Part shown: piece by piece, positions 51,492-59,339 of the stretch
Layout of the letters: every line of letters starts with the position of its first letter
How positions within the stretch are numbered: the first letter of the stretch is position 1
Origin: Phenylobacterium sp.
GTDB taxonomy: Bacteria; Pseudomonadota; Alphaproteobacteria; Caulobacterales; Caulobacteraceae
Direction: 5' to 3'
Length of the DNA: 64,000 nucleotides
NCBI RefSeq assembly: GCF_030693625.1
Contig: NZ_JAUYAF010000061.1
Span: 1 to 64,000, forward strand
The notes under the pieces: model-generated
The model's database searches: none
What the model was told of the DNA's origin: nothing
What the model saw: the letters and a program-made list of their open reading frames with translations, nothing else
Made by a program: the position numbers and the translations under genes

Positions 51492-52718
51492 CTAGGCTGA
51501 CTTCTGTTCGGGCGAAACAGGCCTCGCGAAAGCCAGGACAAGTATCCAGGCCACCAGGCTCAAGACGCCGCCGATCAGGATGGTCAGGCCAGACCAGGCC
51601 GGCCCCCAGGTCAGGGTGGCGGCGAACACCTGGGTCACCGCGATGGGGGCGGCGATACTGGTCAAACTGGCGATGGACCCCATGGCGCCCTGCAGCCGCC
51701 CCTGCTCCTCGTCGCCGACCTTGGCGCTCATCAGGGACTGCAGGGCCGGCGTGGCCATGCTGCCCAGCACGATGGGCAGGTTGGCGATCCAGAACCAGAC
51801 CCCGGTGGGGGCGAGCCCGACGGCGAAGAAGCCCGTGACCTCCAGGGCCAGGCCCAGCAGCACCGTCCGCTTGTCGCCCAAGGCCTTGGCGATCCGGCCC
51901 GTCAGACCGGTCTGCACCGCGATGCTGGCCACCGCCAGGGCGCTGCAGAAGATCCCGAAGTCCAGCGGGCTCCAGCCGTAGCGGTGGGCGGTGTAGAGGA
52001 CCAGCAGGTTGTCCTTGGCCTGGAAGGCCAGCCAGATCAGCAGCAGGGCGATCCCCAGCACCAGCAGGCCCTTACGCTGGATCAGCAGATCCACCGCCCC
52101 CCAGGGGTTGGCCTTGGCCCAGCGGATGGGCGCACGCTTCTCCTTGGGCAGGGATTCCGGCAGGACGAAGATCCCGTAGATCCCGCCGAGGAAGGCCACG
52201 GCGGCGGCGGCCCAGAACGGCACCCGGATATCGTGCATGGCCAGCAGGCCGCCCATCGCAGGGCCCATGATGATCCCGCTCCACAGGGCCGCGGTCATCC
52301 AGCCATAGGCCATGGTGCGCTCTTCCGGCGGCGTCACGTCGGCCACATAGGCCATGGCCGCGGCCTGGGCCCCGCAGGTCAGGCCGCACAGAATCCGCGC
52401 CGCCATCAGCCAGCCGACGGTAGGCGCCAGCGCCCCCATCACCAGTTCGGCCCCGACCCCGAACACCGAGATCAGGATCACCGGGCGGCGGCCGAAGCGG
52501 TCGCTGAGCATCCCCAGGAACGGGGCGGCCAGGAACTGCGGGATGGCCCAGCCCACCTCCAGGAACCCGACCCAGCGGGCGGCGGTGGCCGGGTCGCCGC
52601 CCACCAGCTCCTGGGCCAGCCGCGGCAGGACGGGGAAGGAGATCGATTGGGCGGAATAGTCCAGGAAGATGGTGACCGCGACGAAGATCAGCGCCGCGCG
52701 GCGGGTGCGATGGGGCAT
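51492..52718 (-). CDS. TetA-like MFS efflux transporter, paralogue 1
   Basis: 408 residues, 12 membrane segments. MFS motif A 'GMLSDRFGRRPVILIS' between segments 2 and 3, '[33 protein letters not shown]' (motif C region) and 'LPESLPKEKRAP' in the central loop are typical of TCR/Tet-type drug:H+ antiporters (DHA1). Substrate not determinable. ATG 52718. It is preceded by a 9-codon upstream ORF and three small hairpins (52719-52850) and followed by a strong terminator. Closely similar to the next two MFS genes, so tandem duplication is likely. Confidence 0.92.
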   Translation of the reverse strand: MPHRTRRAALIFVAVTIFLDYSAQSISFPVLPRLAQELVGGDPATAARWVGFLEVGWAIPQFLAAPFLGMLSDRFGRRPVILISVFGVGAELVMGALAPTVGWLMAARILCGLTCGAQAAAMAYVADVTPPEERTMAYGWMTAALWSGIIMGPAMGGLLAMHDIRVPFWAAAAVAFLGGIYGIFVLPESLPKEKRAPIRWAKANPWGAVDLLIQRKGLLVLGIALLLIWLAFQAKDNLLVLYTAHRYGWSPLDFGIFCSALAVASIAVQTGLTGRIAKALGDKRTVLLGLALEVTGFFAVGLAPTGVWFWIANLPIVLGSMATPALQSLMSAKVGDEEQGRLQGAMGSIASLTSIAAPIAVTQVFAATLTWGPAWSGLTILIGGVLSLVAWILVLAFARPVSPEQKSA

Positions 52719-52820
52719 GGATGTCTCGAGGTTCCGGCGCCTGCCGGCATGACGAAGGGCCCGGCCGTCGGCCGGTTGCGAGGACGGCGGCGCCGAGGCT
52801 GGTCAGCCTCCGCCCGCGTC

Positions 52821-52850
52821 CTAGGCCCTGGTCTTCTCGAATGCGATCAT
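52821..52850 (-). CDS. Candidate leader peptide upstream of MFS paralogue 1
   Basis: ATG at 52850 gives M-I-A-F-E-K-T-R-A-stop (9 residues), starting 4 bases after the stop of MFS paralogue 2. Its end, AGG GCC TAG G, is identical to that of the upstream ORF before paralogue 2. Downstream (52734-52810) are three small hairpins including CCGGCC-GTC-GGCCGG (52761-52775). Ribosome site weak (GGAGCGG about 15 bases away). It may be a translational or transcriptional attenuation leader; not proven to be expressed. Confidence 0.45.
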   Translation of the reverse strand: MIAFEKTRA

Positions 52851-52854
52851 GGGC

Positions 52855-54159
52855 TCAGCCTACCGCTCCGGCCCCGCTTGGCAAGCCCTCGGCCTTGGCC
52901 TGGGCCGGCACGTCGCGGGCGAAGGCCAGGGCCAGGCTCCAGGCCACCAGGGTCAGGGCCGCGCCCGCCAGGATGGTCAGGCCCGACCAGCCGGGGCCCC
53001 GCCCCGCCGCGACGGCGAGCGCGAAGACCTGGGTGAAGGCGATGGGTCCGAACAGTCCGGTCAGACTGCCGACCCCCATCATCGCCCCCTGCAGCCGCCC
53101 CTGCTCGTCGGGATCGACCTTGGCGGTCATCATCGCCTGCAGGGCGGGACCGGCGATGTTGGAAAGCGCCATGGGCAGGTTGGCGATCCAGAACCAGAAG
53201 CCCGTGGGCGACAGCCCCACGGCGGTGAAGCCGATCACCTGTAGGGCAAGACCGCCGATCAGCACCTTGCGCTCCCCCAGCCAGGTCACCGCCCGGCCGG
53301 TGAGCTGGCTGGTGACCACGATGTTCACCGCCCCCAGCGCGCTGCAGAAGATCCCCAGGGCCATCGGGTCCCACTGATAGCGATAGGCCGTGTAAAGGAC
53401 GAAGACGCTGTTCATGGCGTGCATGGCGAACCACAGCAGCAGCAGGATGAGCGCCAGAATCGGCAGGCCCGGCCGCGAGAACACCAGGCTCAGCGATCCC
53501 ACCGGATTGGCGTTGGCCCAGCGCATCGGCGCCCGGCGTTCCTTGGGCAGAGATTCGGGCAGCACGATCAGGCCATAGACTCCGTTGGCCAGGGCCACGG
53601 CGGCGGCGGCCCAGAACGGCGCCCGTGGATCCCAGGCGCCCAGGAGACCGCCCAGGGCCGGGCCCAGAATCACCCCGGTCCAGGCCGCGGCGTTGAGCCA
53701 GCCATAGCTCTTGGCCCGCTCCTCCTGCGGGGTGATGTCGGCCACATAGGCCATGGCCGCCCCCTGCGCCCCGGCGGTCAGGCCGCACAGAATCCGCCCG
53801 ATCAGCAGCCAGGCCAGGGTCGGGGCCAGGGCCATGATGGCCAGATCGATGGAGAGGCCGAAGATCGAGATCAGGATCACCGGCCGGCGGCCGAACCGGT
53901 CGCTCAGCATGCCGATCACCGGGGCGGCGAAGAACTGCGCCACCGACCAGGCGGCCACCAGCACCCCCACCCAGCGGGCGGCCGAGGACACCTCGCCCCC
54001 CACCATCTCCTCCACCAGGCGGGGCAGGACCGGGAACACCATGGTGTGGCTGACCACGTCCAGGCAGATGGTGATGGCGATGAACGGCAGGCCGGCCTTG
54101 CGGAGGTTGGCGGACGCGGGGGCCCCCGCGTGGGGGCTTGGGTCGACTGGCAGGGTCAT
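52855..54159 (-). CDS. TetA-like MFS efflux transporter, paralogue 2
   Basis: 434 residues from ATG 54159 (MTLPVDPSPHAGAPASANLRKAG); an upstream in-frame extension is discounted. Motif A 'GMLSDRFGRRPVILISIFG', 'RILCGLTAGAQGAAMAYVADITPQEERAKSYGW', 'LPESLPKERRAP' and 'MMTAKVDPDEQGRLQGAMM' follow paralogue 1 residue by residue. DHA1-type drug antiporter; substrate unknown. An 11-codon upstream ORF and the same CCGGCC/GGCCGG hairpin precede it (54160-54278). Confidence 0.92.
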   Translation of the reverse strand: MTLPVDPSPHAGAPASANLRKAGLPFIAITICLDVVSHTMVFPVLPRLVEEMVGGEVSSAARWVGVLVAAWSVAQFFAAPVIGMLSDRFGRRPVILISIFGLSIDLAIMALAPTLAWLLIGRILCGLTAGAQGAAMAYVADITPQEERAKSYGWLNAAAWTGVILGPALGGLLGAWDPRAPFWAAAAVALANGVYGLIVLPESLPKERRAPMRWANANPVGSLSLVFSRPGLPILALILLLLWFAMHAMNSVFVLYTAYRYQWDPMALGIFCSALGAVNIVVTSQLTGRAVTWLGERKVLIGGLALQVIGFTAVGLSPTGFWFWIANLPMALSNIAGPALQAMMTAKVDPDEQGRLQGAMMGVGSLTGLFGPIAFTQVFALAVAAGRGPGWSGLTILAGAALTLVAWSLALAFARDVPAQAKAEGLPSGAGAVG

Positions 54160-54242
54160 GAAAAATCTCGAAGCGCCGGCCGCCGGAGCGGTCGGGGAAA
54201 GACGGTCGCGAGGCAAGGCTCCGGCCAGCGGCCGGGCGCCGC

Positions 54243-54278
54243 CTAGGCCCTCATCGTCTCTGTCTGCGTCGTCGCCAT
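54243..54278 (-). CDS. Candidate leader peptide upstream of MFS paralogue 2
   Basis: ATG at 54278 gives M-A-T-T-Q-T-E-T-M-R-A-stop (11 residues). AGGGTG lies about 4 bases upstream as a plausible ribosome site. The last codons AGG GCC TAG G match the leader before paralogue 1 although the rest of the peptides differ. The hairpin CCGGCC-AGC-GGCCGG (54221-54235) follows within 10 bases. A short CTAC-G-GTAG palindrome (54286-54294) is just upstream. Confidence 0.5.
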   Translation of the reverse strand: MATTQTETMRA

Positions 54279-54311
54279 GATCACCCTACGGTAGAGGTGT
54301 GACAGGTTCCG

Positions 54312-55563
54312 TCAAGCCGCCGCGGCGGCTGTCGCCGGCGCATGGGCCACCCGCATCCCCAGCAGCAGCGCCATCAACAGCAGGAAGGCGGCCAGATAGA
54401 TGGCCAGGCCCGGCGCATGCAGGGTGGCGTCATGCCGGATCGACCAGGCGAAGATCGTGCCGAACATGATCGGGCCCAGCACCGAGGCGACCCCTTGCAG
54501 GCTCTGGTTCGCGCCCTGCAACTGACCCTGGTGGCTCGGGTCCACGCGACGGGTCATCAGCCCCTGCAGCCCCGGCTGCATGAAGTTCAGCAGGGCGAAG
54601 ACCGGCGCTGAGGCGATATAGAACCAGCCGGTGGGCGCGAAGCCATAGAGGGCGAAGCCGAGGCAACCGCCTGCCGCCCCCAGCAGCAGGGCCCCCCGCT
54701 CGCCGATCCTGGCCACCACAGGCCCCACCAGCAGGGTCTGCACCCCCCACCCCCAGCAGGCCCGTCGCCATCATGGTCAGGCCGATGATCCCCGGGCTCC
54801 AGCCATAGCGGTAGCCGGAATAGAGCACAAAGATCGACGGCAGCACGGTGTGGGCCAGCTGGAACAGGAAGCCGACCCCGGCCAGGCCCAGCAGGTCGCC
54901 ATGGGCCCGCAGGAAGGCCAGCGAGCCCACAGGATTGGCCCGCTTCCAGTCGAAGCTGGTGGTGCGCTTCTCCACCGGCAGGGATTCCGGCAGCACGAAA
55001 TAGCCGTAGAGCCAGTTGATCGCCGTCAGGGCCCCGGCCACCAGGAACGGCAGACGCAGGTCGAACTCCGCCAGGAACCCTCCCAGGGCCGGGCCCACCA
55101 GGAAGCCGAAGGAGAAGGCCGAGCCCATCCAGCCGAAGGCCTTGGCCCGGTCCTGCGGCGGCGTCACGTCGGCCACATAGGCGTTGGCGGTGGAGAAGCT
55201 GGCCGCCGTCACCCCGTTCAGCACCCGGCCGACGAACAGCCAGGCCAGGTTGGGGGCGAAGGCCATGAACATGAAGTCGACGGCCAGGCCAAACAGCGAG
55301 ATCAGCAACACCGGCCGGCGCCCGATCCGGTCGCTCAGCATCCCCAGGATCGGCCCGCAGAACAGCTGCATGATCCCCCAGACGCAGCCGAACACCACAT
55401 TCCACAGGGCCGCCTCGGCGGTGTCGCCGCCGGTGAAGCTCTTGATCAGGTTGGGCAGCACCGGGATCATGATCCCGAACGACACCGCGTTCATCAGGGC
55501 GCAGACAAAGACGAAGCTGAAGGCCGCCTTGCGGCCACCGGCCGTGGGTGTTGCGTCGCTCAT
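54312..55563 (-). pseudogene. TetA-like MFS efflux transporter, paralogue 3, with frameshift
   Basis: Two ORFs in different frames together make one MFS protein of about 416 residues. From ATG 55563 (MSDATPTAGGRKAAF) the first frame covers segments 1-8 with motif A 'GMLSDRIGRRPVLLIS' and '[20 protein letters not shown]', up to 'MMATGLLGVG'. The other frame continues 'VQTLLVGPVVARIGERGALL' to the end at 54312. Removing one C from the six-C run at 54743-54748 would join them as GLLGVGVQTLLVGP. It is either a real frameshift mutation or a homopolymer sequencing error. No leader peptide is seen before this gene. Confidence 0.85.
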
Positions 55564-55621
55564 GATCTTGGTCTCCCCCCCAGCACCAATCTGAAACAAA
55601 ACCGGAACTCGTTCAACCGCG

Positions 55622-56089
55622 TTAGGTCGCGGTGTCCCGCAGCGCCGCAAGCTGCGCCTGCCAGTATTCCGCCAGCCGCATCAGCAGCGCCTGGTCCGGG
55701 AAACCGTGCCGCGCGGCGCTCTGGAGCGGAACCTGGTCGAAGCCACGATGCTCGATGCTCACCCGCGTCTCGTCACCCACCGCCTCGAACCGCACCTCGA
55801 CCTGCGTCTTGAGCTCGGGCGGGAAGTTCGCCTGCCGCCAGGAAAACTCCAGCCGGTGCGGCGGCTCCCAGGCGGTGATCCTGCCGATCTCGAACACCTT
55901 GCCGTTGGCGAGCGTCTCCGTCAGCCGGCCGCCCTCCCCGGGTTCGAAGGCCAGCAGGCCCGGCGCCCTGGGAGTCGTCTGGAACAGCGGGTTGGGCTTC
56001 CACCACATCCCGATCTCGCCGACAAAGGCCTCGAACGCCCGCTCCGGCGTCGCCTTCACCCGCAGGGCCACAAACACCTTCGACGTCAT
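55622..56089 (-). CDS. SRPBCC-domain protein (AHSA1-like)
   Basis: 155 residues, one START/SRPBCC fold. 'VKATPERAFEAFVGEIGMWW', 'ITAWEPPHRLEFSWR', 'TQVEVRFEAVGDETRVSIEHRGFDQ' are typical of the AHSA1-like group found beside ArsR-type regulators. The fold has a deep hydrophobic pocket; ligand unknown. It lies between the ArsR gene (193-base gap holding a repeat) and the MFS array (58-base gap) on the same strand. ATG 56089. Confidence 0.88.
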   Translation of the reverse strand: MTSKVFVALRVKATPERAFEAFVGEIGMWWKPNPLFQTTPRAPGLLAFEPGEGGRLTETLANGKVFEIGRITAWEPPHRLEFSWRQANFPPELKTQVEVRFEAVGDETRVSIEHRGFDQVPLQSAARHGFPDQALLMRLAEYWQAQLAALRDTAT

Positions 56090-56096
56090 CGCTTTC

Positions 56097-56270
56097 CTCC
56101 CCCGTTCACGGGGGAGGGGGACCGGCGCAGCCGGTGGAGGGGGCGCGACCGGGCGCTGAGCTTGAGGCTCGCCCCCTCCACCACCCGGAGCCTGTCCTCG
56201 GGTCGACCTTCGGTCGAGCCCGGGGGGGCGGTCCCCCTCCCCCGTTCCCGATGGTCACAGGGGAGGAAGG
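56097..56270. repeat. Nested palindromic element between ArsR and SRPBCC genes
   Basis: Outer arms CCTCCCCCGTTCACGGGGGA (from 56097) and, inverted, GGTCCCCCTCCCCCG (56230-56244), inner arms GGTGGAGGGGGCG (56133-56145) and CGCCCCCTCCACC (56170-56182), plus the small hairpin GGTCGACC-TTC-GGTCGA (56201-56217). It resembles the composite repeat at 5474-5739 in plan but not in sequence. It interrupts an otherwise tight gene run. Confidence 0.75.
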
Positions 56271-56282
56271 GAAGCGGAGAGC

Positions 56283-56615
56283 TCACGGCGCTTTCTCGAC
56301 ATGGGCCTTGAAGGCGATCAGCTGTTCGCTCCACAGCCTCTCGCTCTCCTCCAGCCAGCGCAGCAGATGCACCATGGGTTCGGGCCTCAGGGCATAGATG
56401 CGCACCCGCGCATCGAAGGGGGGATGGGACTCCGCCACCAGGCCGCTCTCGCGCAATGTGCGCAGGTGGCGGCTCATGGCGGGACCCGGCAGGCCGACCT
56501 CGCGCGCCAGTTCCCCGGCCTGGCGCGGCCGCTGGCTCAGCAGGTCCACCACCTGGCGGCGGTAGGGATCAGCCAGGGCCGCAAGCGTCCGGTCGAGGGC
56601 GGCTGTCGCGGCCAA
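56283..56615 (-). CDS. ArsR-family transcriptional regulator
   Basis: 110 residues, winged HTH: 'LDRTLAALADPYRRQVVDLLSQRPRQAGELAREVGLPGPAMSRHLRTLRESGLV' and the wing 'FDARVRIYALRP'. No metal-binding Cys pair (ELCVCDL) is present, so it belongs to the non-metal group that usually sits next to SRPBCC genes. Start is TTG 56615, one base after the VOC stop; no ATG is available. It probably represses its own operon; the palindrome at 58005-58025 is a candidate operator. Confidence 0.88.
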   Translation of the reverse strand: MAATAALDRTLAALADPYRRQVVDLLSQRPRQAGELAREVGLPGPAMSRHLRTLRESGLVAESHPPFDARVRIYALRPEPMVHLLRWLEESERLWSEQLIAFKAHVEKAP

Positions 56616-56616
56616 G

Positions 56617-57060
56617 TCAGACCCAGCCCGTGATCTTCAGCCCGCTGGCCGCCTCGGCCTCCTCACGGCTCACCACCTCGACGGTCTGGGACACGTTCCA
56701 GATGTGCCCTTCCGGATCGCGGCAGCGATAGGTGCGGTCGCCATAGAACTGGGTCGCGGGCTCCGCATGGATCTCGGCGCCGGCGGCCCGGGCCCGCGCG
56801 TAATGGGCGTCGATGTCGTCGTCGATCTGAATGCTGACCGTCTGGGTGTTCTTGCCGCCGATGGACTTGGGGCTCTTGTGGTCCTCCGTCCATTCCGTGC
56901 CGATCATCACCATGCTGTCGCCGAAACTCAGCTGCGAGTGGGCGACGCCGCCGTCGGCATCCTCCAGCAGCATGGTCAGCTCAAAGCCGAAGGCCTTCTG
57001 CAGCCAGTCGATGGCCGCCCTGGGGTCCTGGTAGAACAGGGCCGAACTCATCCGGGCCAT
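56617..57060 (-). CDS. VOC-family protein, paralogue A
   Basis: 147 residues from ATG 57060 (MARMSSALFYQDPRAAIDWLQKAFGFEL). One vicinal-oxygen-chelate fold of two beta-alpha-beta3 modules: 'FGFELTMLLEDADGGVAHSQLSFGDSMVMIG' and 'YARARAAGAEIHAEPATQFYGDRTYRCRDPEGHIWNVSQ'. It resembles PhnB/YaeR- and bleomycin-resistance-like proteins. About 40 percent like the next two genes by eye. Last of three VOC genes, one base from the ArsR gene. Substrate unknown. Confidence 0.88.
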   Translation of the reverse strand: MARMSSALFYQDPRAAIDWLQKAFGFELTMLLEDADGGVAHSQLSFGDSMVMIGTEWTEDHKSPKSIGGKNTQTVSIQIDDDIDAHYARARAAGAEIHAEPATQFYGDRTYRCRDPEGHIWNVSQTVEVVSREEAEAASGLKITGWV

Positions 57061-57071
57061 GCGCGTCTCCT

Positions 57072-57518
57072 CTAGAGCGAAGTGCTGATGTCGTGGCCGG
57101 TGGCCTTGGCCACCTCGTCGCGGGTGGGCGCCGCCACGGTCTGGCCGAAGGACCAGGGATGGTCCTCGAGATCGAGGCAGGTGTAGACCCGGTCGCCGTA
57201 GGGCTGGGTTTCCGGCCCGCGCTCGATACGCGCGCCGGCCGCCCGCGCTCGCGCGCAATGGGCGTCGAGCCCCTGGCCAAGTTGCACGTGGACCGACTGG
57301 GTGGCGCGGCCGCCAAAGGCGATCGGGGTCGTGGCCTTGTCCCGCGGCGGACCGACCACCATCACCAACCCGCCCTCGAGGCTGGTCTCGGAATGCACCA
57401 CCCCGCCTTGCCCGTCGTCCACCACCAGGGCGGTCTCGAAACCGAAGGCCTTTTCCAGCCAGGCGAGGGCTGCCCGGGGTTCGCGATACCAGATGACCGG
57501 GCTGATGGCGGGACGCAT
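57072..57518 (-). CDS. VOC-family protein, paralogue B
   Basis: 148 residues. 'VIWYREPRAALAWLEKAFGFETALVVDDGQGGVVHSETSL' and 'HCARARAAGARIERGPETQPYGDRVYTCLDLEDHPWSFGQTV' show the same fold and order as the neighbours. In the second module the typical DPEGH is changed to DLEDH, so a metal ligand environment may differ. It starts 1 base after the stop of paralogue C and ends 11 bases before paralogue A. Confidence 0.88.
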   Translation of the reverse strand: MRPAISPVIWYREPRAALAWLEKAFGFETALVVDDGQGGVVHSETSLEGGLVMVVGPPRDKATTPIAFGGRATQSVHVQLGQGLDAHCARARAAGARIERGPETQPYGDRVYTCLDLEDHPWSFGQTVAAPTRDEVAKATGHDISTSL

Positions 57519-57519
57519 G

Positions 57520-57987
57520 TCAGCCTCCCACCTTGAAGGTCAGGCCGGTGGCGGCCTCCATCTGCGCCGTCGGGACCTTCTCCAGGTCCTGGCGGAAGCT
57601 CCAGACGTGCCCCTCGGGGTCCATGGCCCGGTAGGACCGGGCGCCATAGAACTGGTCGGCGGGCTCCTCGGTGATCCTTGCGCCGGCGGCCCGGGCGGTT
57701 TCGCAGTGCTGGTCCAGCCCACTCTCCAACACCACCCAGATGAACTGCGTCCCCTGCCCCTCCAGCGACGCCGGGCTGCGCATGCGCGCCCCGCCCAGTT
57801 GCGCCCCGGCCCACTCCCCGGCCACCCCGATGGGGCAGTCGTGGAAGCTCATCTCCGCATGGGCGACATTCCCCTCGGCGTCGGTAAGCAGCAGGCTGAC
57901 CTCAAAGCCAAAAGCCCTGGCCAGCCAGTCGAGGGCCGCCTTGGGATCACGGTAGACGACCGTGGGACTGAAGACGGCTTGACCCAT
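57520..57987 (-). CDS. VOC-family protein, paralogue C
   Basis: 155 residues. 'VVYRDPKAALDWLARAFGFEVSLLLTDAEGNVAHAEMSFHD' and 'HCETARAAGARITEEPADQFYGARSYRAMDPEGHVWSFRQDL' define the VOC fold. It has an insert of about 15 residues (GEWAGAQLGGARMRSP) in the middle. It is the first gene of the VOC-ArsR-SRPBCC-MFS series; the operator-like palindrome lies 17 bases upstream of the ATG. Confidence 0.88.
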   Translation of the reverse strand: MGQAVFSPTVVYRDPKAALDWLARAFGFEVSLLLTDAEGNVAHAEMSFHDCPIGVAGEWAGAQLGGARMRSPASLEGQGTQFIWVVLESGLDQHCETARAAGARITEEPADQFYGARSYRAMDPEGHVWSFRQDLEKVPTAQMEAATGLTFKVGG

Positions 57988-58004
57988 GATGGCCTCCCGG
58001 ATTT

Positions 58005-58025
58005 ATATTCTCATCTCCAGAATAT
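58005..58025. promoter_or_regulatory. Operator-like inverted repeat upstream of the VOC/ArsR genes
   Basis: ATATTCT (58005-58011), 7-base centre, AGAATAT (58019-58025): a perfect 7-7-7 palindrome in an AT-rich patch that stands out from its surroundings. Size and position fit an ArsR-family operator. It lies between the first VOC gene (start 57987) and the end of the phosphodiesterase gene (58042). Confidence 0.65.
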
Positions 58026-58041
58026 TTCTGCATTTACGCAA

Positions 58042-59250
58042 TTATCTGTCAAGCGCCCGCTTCAGCCCCGACAGCTTCCCGTCACTCTTCTCCGGCGTGA
58101 CCCCGAGCAGTCGCGCCACGAGGGGATAGACGTCCACGTTGTCCGCGGTGCGCAGTTTCACGCCGCGACGGATATGCGGCCCCTGGGCCACGAGCACGGC
58201 GGCCATCTCGGGCGCGTAGGGATCGAAGCCGTGGGCGCCGCCCTTGATCGGCGCCTTGGCGACCGCCACCCGGGTGGTGATCACCCACCCCGTCCGCGGC
58301 AGGCAGAAGATCGGCGGGATCCGGCGGTGGGTCCCGAAGTGATAGCGAGCTGGAATCTGGCCCTTGCGCCAGCAGGTCATGTGCGCGTGCCGCGTCAGTA
58401 GCGCCCGTTCCACCTCCGCCTCGCGGCCAGGCGCCGAGATCACGGTCATGAAGGCCCCCATGGCCACCCGCCGCGCCGCGGCGTCTGGCAGGATGTCCTC
58501 GATATAGATGGCCCGCTCCGCCGAGACCGCGGCCATACCGTGGTCAGCTGTGATCACCAGGTCGGCGGCCAGGCCTCTCACGGCGAGTCCATGGGTCAGG
58601 CGCCCGATGGCCGCGTCGGTTCGGGCGACGGCGGCATTGAGCCCCTCGCTGTCGGGTCCGTCATGGTGTCCCGCCGTGTCGGTCTCGTCGAAGTAGAGGC
58701 TGATGAAGCCGGGCCGTCTGTCAGCTGGGAGGTCCAGCCAGGCCAGCACCCGATCCACCCGAGCCTCAGCGGCCACGGTCTGGTCGTAGGTCAGCCAGTA
58801 GGTGGGCTGCGCACCCTGGATCATTGTCTCCGATCCGGGCCAATAGACGCTGGCCGAGATCACCCCCTGGCGCTCGGCGGTCACCCACAGCGGCGTGGCG
58901 TCATTCCACCAGCGCGGGTCCTTAACCGTCGCCCGGTCGCCGAGGGTGAAGGTGACGCCGGGGATCAGCGGGTCGACCATCACATTGTCCACGAGGCCAT
59001 GGCGATCGGGGCGCAGCCCCGTGACCAGGGTCAAGTGGTTGGGATAGGTCTTGGACGGAAAGGAGGGCCGCACCGCGCCCCGCGCGCCCTCCGCCGCCAA
59101 CCGCGACAGGTTCGGCGTGATCCCCCGATCCAGGTAGTCGGCCCTGAACCCGTCCATGGAGATCAGGATCACCAGGGGCTTCCCGGCCGCGAGGCTGGGC
59201 GTGGCGGTCAGCAGCAGGCAGACGGCCAGCATGAAGTGGATCAGACGCAT
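58042..59250 (-). CDS. Exported nucleotide pyrophosphatase/phosphodiesterase (NPP family)
   Basis: 402 residues with signal peptide (cleavage near 'SLAA', about residue 22). Alkaline-phosphatase superfamily: first metal Asp33 in 'ILISMDGFRADYL', nucleophile Thr68 in 'FPSKTYPNHLTLVTGL', then 'YFDETDTAGHHDGP', 'VITADHGMA' and a late His in 'GGAHGFDPYAPEM'. This is the NPP pattern (Thr nucleophile, two zinc). It hydrolyses phosphodiester or pyrophosphate bonds in the periplasm. Monocistronic, downstream of the rplQ terminator. Confidence 0.93.
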   Translation of the reverse strand: MRLIHFMLAVCLLLTATPSLAAGKPLVILISMDGFRADYLDRGITPNLSRLAAEGARGAVRPSFPSKTYPNHLTLVTGLRPDRHGLVDNVMVDPLIPGVTFTLGDRATVKDPRWWNDATPLWVTAERQGVISASVYWPGSETMIQGAQPTYWLTYDQTVAAEARVDRVLAWLDLPADRRPGFISLYFDETDTAGHHDGPDSEGLNAAVARTDAAIGRLTHGLAVRGLAADLVITADHGMAAVSAERAIYIEDILPDAAARRVAMGAFMTVISAPGREAEVERALLTRHAHMTCWRKGQIPARYHFGTHRRIPPIFCLPRTGWVITTRVAVAKAPIKGGAHGFDPYAPEMAAVLVAQGPHIRRGVKLRTADNVDVYPLVARLLGVTPEKSDGKLSGLKRALDR

Positions 59251-59283
59251 GCCACCTCCTTAGCCGAGGCGTGCGACAGCCCT

Positions 59284-59320
59284 GAAACGCAAAAGCCCCG
59301 GACATCGCTGTCCGGGGCTT
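59284..59320 (-). terminator. Rho-independent terminator of the rpsM-rplQ operon
   Basis: A perfect 12-bp stem, AAGCCCCGGACA (59293-59304) with TGTCCGGGGCTT (59309-59320), 4-base loop. On the minus strand it ends in CTTTTGCGTTTC. It lies 89 bases after the rplQ stop, with a palindromic repeat between. Confidence 0.9.
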
Positions 59321-59339
59321 CTGTAATCTGGATGGCCGC

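Noticed and set aside
54286..54294. CTACGGTAG palindrome as a MerR-type operator
   Set aside because: Short, the flanking ACC/GGT are off-centre, and no -35/-10 pair with 19-base spacing surrounds it.
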